Shown piece by piece: positions 41,447-50,232 of a stretch of 64,000 bases of DNA. Source of the stretch: Kitasatospora xanthocidica (GTDB lineage: Bacteria; Actinomycetota; Actinomycetes; Streptomycetales; Streptomycetaceae); NCBI RefSeq assembly GCF_014656195.1, contig NZ_BNBY01000003.1:124001-188000 (forward strand), in the 5' to 3' direction. Within the stretch, counting starts at the first letter, position 1; the number at the start of each line of letters is the position of its first letter. Under the pieces are notes generated by a model. The model made no database searches and had not been told where the DNA came from. It was given only the letters and a program-made list of their open reading frames with translations. The position numbers were made by a program, and so were the translations under genes.

Positions 41447-43396
41447 ATGCGAATCGACGTACTCGGTGCCGTACGGGCCCTCCGCGACGACGGCGGCCCG
41501 GTGGACCTGGGCGGCCCCCGCCACCGTGAGGTGCTCGCCCGGCTCGTCGCCGCCGAGGGCCGGATGGTCACCACGGACACCCTGGTCGACGACCTGTGGG
41601 CCGATCCACCGGTCCGCGCGGTGGGCGCGCTGCGCACCTTCGTCGCCGCGCTGCGCCGCGCCCTCGAACCCGACCGGCCGCCGCGCGTCGCGCCGCGCGT
41701 CCTCGTCACCGAGGGGCCCGGGTACGCGCTGCGCCTGCCGCGCGAGGACGTGGACGTCCACCGCTTCCAGGACACTCTGGCCCGGGCCCGGCGCGACCCC
41801 GCCGCGGCGGCCGACCTGGGCGCGGCGCTCGCGGCCTGGCGCGGACCCGCCTACGCCGACGTGCCCGACTCCGACTGGGCCCGGCGGGAGCGGACCAGGC
41901 TGGAGGAGCTGAGGCTGGAGGCCGTGGAGCTGCGCGCCCGCCTCCTCCTCGACTCCGGGGAGGGGGCCGACCTCGTCGCGGAACTGGGCGCCCATGTCGC
42001 CGAACACCCGTGGCGCGAGCCTGCCTGGGGGCTGCTCACCCGGGCGCTGTACCGCGCGGGGCGGCGGGCCGACGCGCTGGCGACCCTCCGCCGCGCCCGC
42101 GCGATGCTCGTCGACCGGCTCGGGCTCGACCCCTCCGCCGAGCTCCGGCGGCTGGAGCGGTCCGTCCTGAGCGGGTCCGACCCGGCCGACGGCGCGGGCA
42201 CTGGCCGGCCCGGCCCGGGTGTGCGGCTCGGCCCGCGCACCACGGTGGAGGTGGCCCGCGTCCTCGCCCTGGCGGGCGGCGACGCCCTCGTCCACTCCCG
42301 GCGCGACCGGCTCGCCGCCGTCCTGGCGGCGGAACGCACGGGGGACCCGGTGCTGACCGCCCGGGTCATCGGCGCCTACGACGTGCCCGCGCTCTGGAGC
42401 CGGGCCGACGACCCCGAGCAGTCCCGGGCCCTCGTCGCGGCCGCCGAACGGACCCTCACCGCCCTCACCGCGCACGCTGTCCACGACGGCCACACCGGGC
42501 TGTCCGCCCGGCTGCTGGCGACGATCGCCGTCGAGAGCCGCAGCGCCGACCTGTCCGGGCCCGAGCCGGGCCGGGCGCGGCGGGCCGCACGGCAGGCCGA
42601 GGCACTGGCCCGGGGTCTGGCCGATCCCGGCCTGCTGGCCTTCGCCCTCAACGGGGTGTTCCTGCAGTCCTTCGACCGCCCCGGCCTCGCCCAGGTCCGG
42701 GACGGGATCGGTGCCGAGATCCTCGACCTGGCCGACCGGCACGACCTTCCCCACTTCGCCGTCCTCGGCCGGCTGGTCCGCCTGCAGTCCGCCTCGGCCT
42801 TCGGCGACCTCGACGCCGCCACCGCGCACGCCGAGGCCGCCGAACGGCTCGCCGTCACCACCGAGGCGCCGCTCGTCCCCGTCCTCACCGGGTGGTTCCG
42901 GGCCCGGGCCACCGCTGCCCGGAGCACCGAACCCGGCGGGCCGACCGCCGCCACCGCCGCGGCGTGCTACCGCACCGCCGAGGAAGCCCTCCGGACCGCC
43001 GGCATGCCGGGGCTGCACCGCGGACTGTTCCCGCTCGCCCTGCTGGGCCTGCGCCTGCTGCACGACCGGCCCGCGCCCACCGACCCGCGGCTCGACTGGG
43101 GCCCGTACCTGCCGTGGGCACGCCCCCTCGTCCTGCTGGCCCAGGACCGGGCCGACGAGGCCCGCACCGCCCTCGCCGCCCTGCCCGAACCGCCCCACGA
43201 CCACCTCCAGGAAGCCCTGTGGTGCCTGACCGCCCGCGCCGCCGTACGCCTCGGCGAGCCCGCCGTCGCGGCCCGTGCCGCGGCCGCCCTGAGCGGGGCA
43301 CGCGCCGAACACGCCGGTGCCGCAAGCGGGATGCTGACCCTCGGCCCGGTGGCGGGCTACCTGACGGAGGCACAGGACTGCGCCGCGACGGGGTGA
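41447..43396 (+). CDS. SARP-family transcriptional regulator with BTAD domain
   Basis: A 649-residue AfsR/SARP-type activator. The N-terminal OmpR-like winged helix is at about 1-95 (MRIDVLGAVRALRDDGGPVDL, then PRHREVLARLVAAEGRMVT and LRTFVAALRRALEP). The bacterial transcriptional activation domain is at about 95-240 (DVHRFQDTLARAR, LLTRALYRAGRRADALATLRRARAMLVD). A long helical, TPR-like C-terminal region follows; no NB-ARC P-loop is present. ATG with GGAGG eight bases upstream. Regulators of this shape often sit divergent from an alpha/beta hydrolase gene and bind heptamer repeats. Confidence 0.88.
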   Translation: MRIDVLGAVRALRDDGGPVDLGGPRHREVLARLVAAEGRMVTTDTLVDDLWADPPVRAVGALRTFVAALRRALEPDRPPRVAPRVLVTEGPGYALRLPREDVDVHRFQDTLARARRDPAAAADLGAALAAWRGPAYADVPDSDWARRERTRLEELRLEAVELRARLLLDSGEGADLVAELGAHVAEHPWREPAWGLLTRALYRAGRRADALATLRRARAMLVDRLGLDPSAELRRLERSVLSGSDPADGAGTGRPGPGVRLGPRTTVEVARVLALAGGDALVHSRRDRLAAVLAAERTGDPVLTARVIGAYDVPALWSRADDPEQSRALVAAAERTLTALTAHAVHDGHTGLSARLLATIAVESRSADLSGPEPGRARRAARQAEALARGLADPGLLAFALNGVFLQSFDRPGLAQVRDGIGAEILDLADRHDLPHFAVLGRLVRLQSASAFGDLDAATAHAEAAERLAVTTEAPLVPVLTGWFRARATAARSTEPGGPTAATAAACYRTAEEALRTAGMPGLHRGLFPLALLGLRLLHDRPAPTDPRLDWGPYLPWARPLVLLAQDRADEARTALAALPEPPHDHLQEALWCLTARAAVRLGEPAVAARAAAALSGARAEHAGAASGMLTLGPVAGYLTEAQDCAATG

Positions 43397-43453
43397 GCAC
43401 CCGTCGGACGAACTGTCGGGCGGTCCCGGATCACGCCGTCCTCGGCGCGCGGG

Positions 43454-44086
43454 TCAGTGGTTCCTCCACTCCTGGGAGGGAATCGGACCCTCCGAGGTGT
43501 CACCGAGGCGCTCGGTCCAGGCCGGGGCGGCGAGGACCGGCCGGGTGAGCAGGACGTCGCCGGCGCGCTGGACGCGCAGCAGCAGGCCGATCTCCCCGTA
43601 GCTGTACGTGGCCTCCTGGGAGACGCGGATCTCCTCGCCCAGGCCGCAGTCTTGGAGCTTGGCGAAGACCGCGTCCTCGGTCGCCGAGGGCACGCGTCCG
43701 GTCAGCGCCAGGCCCTCCCAGCGGACCTGCGGACCGAACCGGGCGTCGACGGCGACCGCGGCGAGCACACCGCCGAACCCGTGCCGGGCGAGGTACTCGT
43801 GGCCGTCGTCGGTCTCCCCCAGGAGGGAGCCCCCCGGCAGGTCCGGCGGTACGTCGTCCGCTCCGGCGGGACGGAAGTAGGCCGTGAGCATGCTCCCCCA
43901 CACCCGTCGGTCCGCAGGTGGGTAGGTCGCGAAGTCGCCGCCGCCGGCCGCGGGTTCGCGCCCCAGGGCGGCGCTGACCTGCCCGCGCGTCATACCGAAC
44001 CGCAGCGGCCCCACCCCGACCAGCGGCGTGGCCTCCCACTGCTCGCGCTCGCCCTCCGCCAGCACCGACCAGATCGCATCCGACAC
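43454..44086 (-). CDS. Protein of unknown function
   Basis: A 210-residue soluble protein without signal peptide or membrane helix. GTG start preceded by GGGAGAAG at five bases; the open frame continues upstream but without coding bias. Recognisable pieces are VGVGPLRFGMTRGQVSAALG near the N-terminus, a turn also seen in bacterial proteins of unknown function, and alternating strand-like segments. No catalytic motif could be found. It converges on the SARP gene and is divergent from the MFS gene. An immunity-type role is conceivable from fold-like resemblance only. Confidence 0.6.
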   Translation of the reverse strand: MSDAIWSVLAEGEREQWEATPLVGVGPLRFGMTRGQVSAALGREPAAGGGDFATYPPADRRVWGSMLTAYFRPAGADDVPPDLPGGSLLGETDDGHEYLARHGFGGVLAAVAVDARFGPQVRWEGLALTGRVPSATEDAVFAKLQDCGLGEEIRVSQEATYSYGEIGLLLRVQRAGDVLLTRPVLAAPAWTERLGDTSEGPIPSQEWRNH

Positions 44087-44370
44087 TCGACTTCTCCCGT
44101 TGTCCGCCGCCGGCGCCGGCCGGGCGGCCGGGCACGGCCGGATGCTACGTGGCGGGTACGACAGCCGGTTACCGGGACGGAACACCGCTCGCCTTGGGCA
44201 CTCCTCCGACCGGGCGCCGCCCGCCGCGCGGCTCCGCCGGAGGATCGGACGATGTCCCGTGCCCGGTGCCCCCACCTAGCGTCAGGGGTTCACCCGCAGG
44301 TCGCTGTCGCCTGGCCGGGTCGGTCACGGGAGGCGGGCGCCCGGGCCGGCTCCGCAGAGAGGCGTGCGCG

Positions 44371-45636
44371 GTGTCCGTGGCGTTGAACTTCCGTACGGCG
44401 AAGCGGTTGGCGGGCCGCCGGGTGCTGCTCTGGTCGCTGCTCGGCCGGTTGCCGAACGCGATGAGCCCGATCGGCACCCTGCTGCTGGTCAGCCGCAACA
44501 CCGGCAGCGTGTGGTCGGGTTCGCTGGTCGCCGGGGCGCTGGCGGTCGGTCAGGCGGTCGGTGGCCCGGTGGTCGGCCGGCTCGCGGACCGGCGCGGGCA
44601 GCGGACGGTGGGGCTGGTCGCCGCGCTGGTCAACGCGGCGGCCCTGGTCGCCCTGGTCGCCGCCTCCGAGCGCGGGCTCGCGCTCGGCTGGCAGATCGCG
44701 CCCGCCGTGCTGACCGGGCTGTCGGTCCCGCTGGTCGGCCCGCTGTCGCGCAGCCGCTGGGTCCGGCTGGCGGCCGGTGAACCGGAGGCGACCTCCGCGA
44801 TGCTGTCCCTGGACGGGATCGTCGACGAGGTCTCCTTCACCGCCGGACCGGCCCTGGTCGGCCTGCTCGCCACCGCCGCCTCCCCCGCCGTCGGCCTGCT
44901 CACCGCGGCCGGGCTCTGCGGCGTCTGCGCCGGTCTGTTCGCGCTGCACCCCACCGCCTCGCCGGGCGTCCCGGCGCCCTCCCACCCCCGGAACCGCTCC
45001 GCCGAGCGGCTGTTGACCACCCCGTACGTCCTCCTGCTGGGCGGGACGGCACTCCTCGGCGCCTGCTTCGGCTCGGTGCAGGTCGGCATCACCGCGACCA
45101 CCGAGGCCCTGGGCCGGCCGGGCACCGCCGGGCTGGTGTACGGCTTCATGGGCTGCACCAGCTCCCTCGCGGGCGTCGCCACCGCCTCGATGCCCGCCCG
45201 CCGCGGCCTGCCGGCCCGTCTGCGGGCGAGCTCGGCGCTGCTCTTCGCCGCCTCCTGCGTCCTGTTCCCCGCCGCCGGCAGCCTCCCGGCGCTCGCCGCG
45301 GCCGTCGGGCTCCTCGGGGTCGCCGTGGCACCGCAGTTCATCACCGTGTTCGGCCTGGTCGAGCGCACGGTGCCAGCCGCCCGGCTCGGCGAGGCGATGG
45401 CCACGCTGGTCAGCGCGCTGATCCTGGCGCAGTCGGCGGGCACCTTCCTCGCCGGGTGGGCCGCCGAACACGTCACCCCGGGCGCCGCCTTCGCCGTCAC
45501 GGCCGCGGCGGCTGCGGCCGCCCTCGTCCTCACCGCCTGCACCGCGACCGACCGCCGCTACCCGCGCCGGTCCGCTCCGCCCGGGACGCCCGCCCCGGGG
45601 AAGGCCGTCCAGCCGACCGGCCCGGCGGGCGGCTGA
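44371..45636 (+). CDS. MFS transporter
   Basis: A 421-residue protein with about 12 hydrophobic helices. The intracellular loop after TM2 reads GGPVVGRLADRRGQRTV, the MFS signature GRLADRxGRR type. The GTG start is in frame with a long upstream opening, chosen because hydrophobic sequence begins 18 residues later and GAGAGG precedes it. The C-terminal 25 residues are Pro/Gly-rich. An exporter of drug-like or small compounds is likely; no substrate-specific feature is visible and no operon partner is apparent. Confidence 0.85.
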   Translation: MSVALNFRTAKRLAGRRVLLWSLLGRLPNAMSPIGTLLLVSRNTGSVWSGSLVAGALAVGQAVGGPVVGRLADRRGQRTVGLVAALVNAAALVALVAASERGLALGWQIAPAVLTGLSVPLVGPLSRSRWVRLAAGEPEATSAMLSLDGIVDEVSFTAGPALVGLLATAASPAVGLLTAAGLCGVCAGLFALHPTASPGVPAPSHPRNRSAERLLTTPYVLLLGGTALLGACFGSVQVGITATTEALGRPGTAGLVYGFMGCTSSLAGVATASMPARRGLPARLRASSALLFAASCVLFPAAGSLPALAAAVGLLGVAVAPQFITVFGLVERTVPAARLGEAMATLVSALILAQSAGTFLAGWAAEHVTPGAAFAVTAAAAAAALVLTACTATDRRYPRRSAPPGTPAPGKAVQPTGPAGG

Positions 45637-45733
45637 GCGGCGCCGTCCAGGGCAGACCCGCCCCGGGCGGTGTCGGTCGCTCCTTGTACTGTCGATCACG
45701 CGCAACAGCACGTTCGACACGGGGGAATGACAC

Positions 45734-46684
45734 ATGTTCAAGACCGATCCGGCCACACCCGACCTCTTCATCACGCCGGTCGCCGAGGTGTTCATCCGCA
45801 ACCACCTCGAGTCGCACCCGCGGCTCGACCGCGCGGCCTGGTCGCTGACCGTCGAGGGCCTGGTGGAGCGGCCCGTCCGGCTGGACTTCCCGGCCGTCCT
45901 GGGCCTGCCGCAGACCCGCTTCACCGCCGTCCACGAGTGCTTCGGCAACCCGCTGCACCCCACCGTGCCGACCCGTGCGGTCACCAACGTGGAGTGGTCC
46001 GGTGTCCCGCTGTCCGCCGTCCTGGAGCTCGCCGGGCCGCTCCCGGAGGCCCGGCACCTCTTGCTGGAGGGCGCCGACACGGGTGACTTCGGGGGCGAGA
46101 GCGGCGTGCGCTACCTCAAGGACCTGCCCCTCGACGAGGCCCGCTCCGGGGTCGTCCTCGCGCACACCATGAACGGCGAGCCGCTGCACCCGGACCACGG
46201 CTACCCGCTGCGGGCGGTCGCGCCCCTGATGTTCGGCACCAACTCGGTCAAGTGGCTGACCCGGATCGTGCTGGCCGCCGACCGCCCCGACCACATCTTC
46301 ACCACCCGCCTCTACACCCGGGTCCTGCCGGGCGAGAGCGAGGCCCGGCCGGTCCGCGAGAAGGACGTCTGCAGCAAGCTGCTCTCCCCGGGCGACGGGA
46401 GCGCCGTCCCGGCCGGCAGCCGTGAACTGGCGGGCTACGCCTGGAGCTCCACCGAGGTGACCTCGGTGGAGGTCGCCGTGGACGACGGGGACTGGCAGCC
46501 CGCCGCTCTCGACCGCCGCGGCCCGGACCCGAGCTGGCAGCGCTTCCGGCTCCGCCACGACCTCGCCCCGGGCCCGCACCGCATCCGCTGCCGCGCCACC
46601 GACTCCGCCGGCCGGGTCCAGCCGCTCACCGGCGACCGCAACGCCGTCCACGAGATCCACGTCGTCGCCGAGCCGGCCGTATGA
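45734..46684 (+). CDS. Sulfite-oxidase-fold molybdopterin enzyme
   Basis: A 316-residue protein with the Oxidored_molyb and Mo-co dimerisation domains in order. The cofactor-binding cysteine is in TRFTAVHECFGNPLHP (C74). Other family blocks are VEWSGVPLSAVLELAG, YPLRAVAPLMFGTNSVKWL and the C-terminal AWSSTEVTSVEVAVDDGDW. There is no heme domain and no Tat signal, so it would act in the cytoplasm, unlike secreted YedY. The usual C-x-G-N-x-R surroundings read CFGNPLHP, a variation near the active site. Possible roles are sulfite or methionine-sulfoxide chemistry. ATG with GGGGGA upstream. Confidence 0.85.
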   Translation: MFKTDPATPDLFITPVAEVFIRNHLESHPRLDRAAWSLTVEGLVERPVRLDFPAVLGLPQTRFTAVHECFGNPLHPTVPTRAVTNVEWSGVPLSAVLELAGPLPEARHLLLEGADTGDFGGESGVRYLKDLPLDEARSGVVLAHTMNGEPLHPDHGYPLRAVAPLMFGTNSVKWLTRIVLAADRPDHIFTTRLYTRVLPGESEARPVREKDVCSKLLSPGDGSAVPAGSRELAGYAWSSTEVTSVEVAVDDGDWQPAALDRRGPDPSWQRFRLRHDLAPGPHRIRCRATDSAGRVQPLTGDRNAVHEIHVVAEPAV

Positions 46685-46775
46685 CCGGCACGAGAACCCG
46701 GGGCCGGGACCGTTGACAGTGCCACGACGGGCTCCTAGCGTGGCGCATTCGATTACCCGCGAGTAGGGACTGTTG

Positions 46776-47990
46776 ATGGCCGAGCCGCGCCCGTACGACC
46801 TCGTCCTGTTCGGTGCCACCGGGTTCACCGGCGGGCTCACCGCCGAGTACCTGGCCCGGACGGCACCCGAGGGCTGCCGCTGGGCGCTCGCCGGGCGGGA
46901 CGAGCGCAGGCTCGCCGCCGTCCGGGCGGGGCTGGCGCGGATCGACCCGCGCTGCGCCGACCTCCCCCTGCTGGTCGCGGACGCCGCGGACCGCGAGGCG
47001 CTGCGCGCCGTGGCCGCCTCGGCCCGGGTGGTGGTGTCCACGGTCGGCCCGTACCTGCGGCACGGCGAACCGCTGGTGGCCGCCTGCGCGGACAGCGGCA
47101 CCGACTACGTCGACCTCACCGGCGAGCCGGAGTTCGTCGACCGGATGTACCTCCGGCACCACGAGCGGGCGGTGGCCACCGGCGCGCGGCTGGTGCACGC
47201 CTGCGGGTTCGACTCGGTGCCGCACGACCTCGGCGTGCTGTTCACCGTCGAGGAACTGCTGCGCCGCGGCGGCCCGGCGGCCCGGGTGTCGGTCGAGGGC
47301 TTCGTCCGCGCCGGCGGCACCGTCTCCGGCGGCACCTTCGCCTCGGCGATGACGGCCTTCTCCCGGCCGCGGGCGATGGCCCGGGCCGCCCGGGAGCGGC
47401 GCGCCGTGGAGCCCCGGCCGAAGGGACGGCTGATCCGCACGCCCGTCGGCCGGCCGCACCGGTCGCAGGCGGCCCGGGCCTGGGCGGTGCCGATGCCCTC
47501 GATCGACCCGCAGGTGGTGTCCCGCTCGGCCGCCGCCCTGGACGAGTACGGCCCGGACTTCGGCTACGCGCACTACGCGGCGGTCCGCCGGCTGCCGATC
47601 GCCCTCGGCGGTGTCGCCGCGGTGGCGGCGCTCGCCGTCGCCGCCCAGCTGCCGCTGCTGCGCCGGGCCCTGGGGCGGCTGCGCAAGCCCGGTGACGGGC
47701 CGAGCGCGGAGCAGCGGGCGCAGTCCTGGTTCGCCGTCCGGTTCGTGGCGCGGGCGCTGGACGGGCGGACGGTCCTCACCGAGGTGTCCGGGGGCGATCC
47801 CGGCTACCAGGAGACCGCGAAGATGCTGGCCGAGGCGGCGCTCTGCCTGGCGTACGACGACCTGCCGCCGGTGGCGGGGCAGTCGACCACGGCGGTGGCG
47901 ATGGGCCGACCGCTGATCGACCGGCTGACCGCGGCGGGCCTCTCCTTCCGGGTGCTGGACACCCCGCCGAGGACCGCCCCGGGCCGGTAG
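46776..47990 (+). CDS. Saccharopine-dehydrogenase-family reductase (trans-acting enoyl-reductase-like)
   Basis: A 404-residue protein with an N-terminal Rossmann motif FGATGFTGGLTAEYL and the segment VVVSTVGPYLRHGEPLVAAC, typical of saccharopine-dehydrogenase-like proteins. YVDLTGEPEFVDRMY and GFDSVPHDLG follow in the expected order. It resembles the mycobacterial trans-acting enoyl reductase group more than true lysine-pathway enzymes. A hydrophobic stretch at about 270-290 (ALGGVAAVAALAVAAQLPLL) may contact membranes. Start at ATG; an adjacent TTG gives one more residue. Ends next to a short duplicated sequence and a terminator. Confidence 0.82.
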   Translation: MAEPRPYDLVLFGATGFTGGLTAEYLARTAPEGCRWALAGRDERRLAAVRAGLARIDPRCADLPLLVADAADREALRAVAASARVVVSTVGPYLRHGEPLVAACADSGTDYVDLTGEPEFVDRMYLRHHERAVATGARLVHACGFDSVPHDLGVLFTVEELLRRGGPAARVSVEGFVRAGGTVSGGTFASAMTAFSRPRAMARAARERRAVEPRPKGRLIRTPVGRPHRSQAARAWAVPMPSIDPQVVSRSAAALDEYGPDFGYAHYAAVRRLPIALGGVAAVAALAVAAQLPLLRRALGRLRKPGDGPSAEQRAQSWFAVRFVARALDGRTVLTEVSGGDPGYQETAKMLAEAALCLAYDDLPPVAGQSTTAVAMGRPLIDRLTAAGLSFRVLDTPPRTAPGR

Positions 47991-48026
47991 CCGGAGCAGA
48001 CCGCCCGCCCCGGGCCGGTAGCCGGA
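47976..48026. repeat. Direct repeat around the reductase stop codon
   Basis: The 20-base sequence GCCCCGGGCCGGTAGCCGGA is present at 47976-47995 (containing the TAG stop) and again at 48007-48026, period 31. It looks like a local tandem duplication of the gene's 3' end. Confidence 0.6.
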
Positions 48027-48028
48027 TC

Positions 48029-48061
48029 GGCCCGCCCGCCCCGTGCAGGGGCGGACGGGCC
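48029..48061. terminator. Bidirectional terminator-like hairpin
   Basis: GGCCCGCCCGCCCC (48029-48042) and GGGGCGGACGGGCC (48048-48061) pair over 14 positions with one mismatch around a 5-base loop. It lies between two convergent genes, the reductase and the SDR of the glutamylation operon. Confidence 0.7.
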
Positions 48062-48085
48062 GTCGGTGCCTGGATGGGGTGTCCG

Positions 48086-48853
48086 CTACTGCGGCGTCAC
48101 GTAGGCGCCGGAGATGCCGCCGTCGACGAGGAAGGTGTTGGCGGTCATGAAGGAGGAGTCGTCGGAGGCGAGGAAGGCCACCGCGGCGGCGATCTCCTCG
48201 GGCTCGGCGAAGCGGCCGAGCGGGATGTGGACCAGCCGGCGGGCGGCCCGCTCCGGGTCCTTGGCGAACAGCTCCTGCAGCAGCGGGGTGTTCACCGGCC
48301 CGGGGCAGAGCGCGTTGACCCGGATGCCCTCGCGGGCGAACTGCACGCCCAGCTCGCGGGACATCGCGAGCACGCCGCCCTTGGAGGCGCTGTAGGAGAT
48401 CTGCGAGGTGGCCGCGCCCATCACGGCGACGAAGGACGCGGTGTTGATGATCGAGCCCTTGCCCTGGCGCTGCATGTGCGGGATCGCGTACTTGCAGCAC
48501 AGGTAGACGCTGGTCAGGTTGACCTCCTGGACCCGCTTCCAGGCGTCCAGGCCGGTGGTGAGGATGGAGTCGTCGTCCGGCGGCGAGATGCCGGCGTTGT
48601 TGAAGGTGATGTCGAGCCGGCCGTACTCGTCGACGGCCCGCTGGAAGAGGTCGCGCACCGCGGCCTCGTCGGTGACGTCGGCCTGGATGAACAGGCCGCC
48701 GACCTCGTTCGCGGCCTTGGCGCCGGTCTCGGGGTCGAGGTCGACGCAGACCACCTTCGCCCCCTCGGCGGCGAAGCGGCGGGCGGTGGCCAGGCCGATG
48801 CCGCTGCCCGCGCCGGTGATGACGGCCACCCGGCCGTCGAGTCGCTGGGTCAT
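48086..48853 (-). CDS. SDR-family dehydrogenase, last gene of the glutamylation operon
   Basis: A 255-residue classical SDR. It has the cofactor motif TGAGSGIGLATAR, the NNAG motif (TFNNAGIS), catalytic YSASKGG and the PGPVNTPLL loop. D36-like acidic ends of beta2 (CVDLDPE) favour NAD. Start is the ATG with GGAGGA nine bases upstream; an earlier in-frame ATG overlapping the aldehyde dehydrogenase stop (ATGA) gives three more residues. In this operon it could oxidise the hydroxyl of a gamma-glutamyl intermediate to an aldehyde for the next enzyme; that step is inferred from context. Confidence 0.85.
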   Translation of the reverse strand: MTQRLDGRVAVITGAGSGIGLATARRFAAEGAKVVCVDLDPETGAKAANEVGGLFIQADVTDEAAVRDLFQRAVDEYGRLDITFNNAGISPPDDDSILTTGLDAWKRVQEVNLTSVYLCCKYAIPHMQRQGKGSIINTASFVAVMGAATSQISYSASKGGVLAMSRELGVQFAREGIRVNALCPGPVNTPLLQELFAKDPERAARRLVHIPLGRFAEPEEIAAAVAFLASDDSSFMTANTFLVDGGISGAYVTPQ

Positions 48854-48858
48854 GCTGA

Positions 48859-50232
48859 TCATTCCTCCGTGGAGATGAAGACGTTCTTGGTCTGGGTGAA
48901 GGCGTCGAGGGCGTCCGGGCCGAGCTCGCGGCCGAGGCCGGACTGCTTGAAGCCGCCGAAGGGCGTGGTGTAGCGCACCGAGGAGTGCGAGTTGACGGAG
49001 AGGTTGCCGGCCTCGACGCCGCGCGAGACGCGCAGCGCGCGCCCGAGGTCCCGGGTCCAGATGGAGCCGGACAGCCCGTACTCGGTGGCGTTGGCGATGC
49101 GCAGGGCGTCCTGTTCGTCGCGGAACGGGACGACCGCGACGACCGGGCCGAAGATCTCCTCGGTGAAGGCGCGGTCCTCCTGTCGCACGGGTGCGAGGAC
49201 GGTCGGCGGGTACCAGAAGCCGGGCCCGTCGGGGGCGCTGCCGCGGAAGGCGACGGCCGACGCGTCCGGCACGTACGAGGAGACCCGCTCCCGGTGGGCG
49301 GCGGAGATCAGCGGGCCCATCTCGGTCTTCTCGTCGCTCGGGTCGCCGACCCGCACGCCGCGGACGGCCGGCTCCAGGAGCGCCAGGAAGTCGTCGAACA
49401 CGGAGGCCTCGACGAGGATCCGGGAGCGGGCGCAGCAGTCCTGGCCGGCGTTGTCGAAGACGGCGTAGGGCGCGGTGGCGGCGGCCTTGGCGAGGTCCGC
49501 GTCGGCGAAGACGATGTTGGCGCTCTTGCCGCCGAGTTCGAGGGTGACGGGCTTCACCTGGGCGGCGCAGCCCGCCATGATCTCCTTGCCGACCCGGGTG
49601 GAGCCGGTGAAGACGACCTTGCGCACGTCGGGGTGGGTGACGAAGCGCTGTCCGACGACCGGGCCGCGCCCGGGCAGGACCTGCAGCACGCCGTCCGGGA
49701 TCCCGGCCTCCAGGGCGAGTTCGGCCAGGCGCAGGGCGGTGAGCGGGGTGAGCTCGGCCGGTTTGACGATGACGGTGTTGCCGGCGGCCAGCGCCGGGGC
49801 GAGGGCCCAGGCGGCGATCGGCATCGGGAAGTTCCAGGGCACGATGACCCCGACCACGCCGATCGGCTCCTGGAAGGTGACGTCGATCCCGCCGGCGACG
49901 GGGATCTGCCGGCCGAACAGCCGCTCGGGCGCGGCGGCGTAGTACTCGATGACGTCCCGCGCGTTGCCCGCCTCCCAGCGGGCGTTGCCGATGGTGTGGC
50001 CGGCGTTGGCGACCTCCAGGGCGGCGAGGTGCTCGCGGTCGGCGTCGACGGCGGCCGCGAAGGCGCGCAGCAGCCGGGCCCGGTCGGCGGGGGCCACCCG
50101 GCGCCAGGTGTCGAAGGCGGCGCGGGCGCGGGCGACGGCGGCGTCGGTCTCGGCGAGGCCGGCCAGTTCGACGGTGGTGATCACCTCCTCGGTGGCGGGG
50201 TTGACGACCTCGAAGAGGTCCGGTTCGGTCAT
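48859..50232 (-). CDS. Aldehyde dehydrogenase (PuuC-like position)
   Basis: A 457-residue aldehyde dehydrogenase. Cofactor region: VVPWNFPMPIAAWALAPALAAGNTV. Other residues are E in ELGGKSANIVF, and the catalytic Cys in AGQDCCARSRI, where two adjacent cysteines occur. The second (homologous to the usual Cys in GQxC) is the likely nucleophile. The ATG overlaps the upstream amidotransferase stop (ATGA); the longer open frame is antisense noise. With GlnA-like and amidotransferase-fold partners it would oxidise a gamma-glutamyl aldehyde to the acid, as PuuC does in the E. coli putrescine route. Confidence 0.88.
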   Translation of the reverse strand: MTEPDLFEVVNPATEEVITTVELAGLAETDAAVARARAAFDTWRRVAPADRARLLRAFAAAVDADREHLAALEVANAGHTIGNARWEAGNARDVIEYYAAAPERLFGRQIPVAGGIDVTFQEPIGVVGVIVPWNFPMPIAAWALAPALAAGNTVIVKPAELTPLTALRLAELALEAGIPDGVLQVLPGRGPVVGQRFVTHPDVRKVVFTGSTRVGKEIMAGCAAQVKPVTLELGGKSANIVFADADLAKAAATAPYAVFDNAGQDCCARSRILVEASVFDDFLALLEPAVRGVRVGDPSDEKTEMGPLISAAHRERVSSYVPDASAVAFRGSAPDGPGFWYPPTVLAPVRQEDRAFTEEIFGPVVAVVPFRDEQDALRIANATEYGLSGSIWTRDLGRALRVSRGVEAGNLSVNSHSSVRYTTPFGGFKQSGLGRELGPDALDAFTQTKNVFISTEE

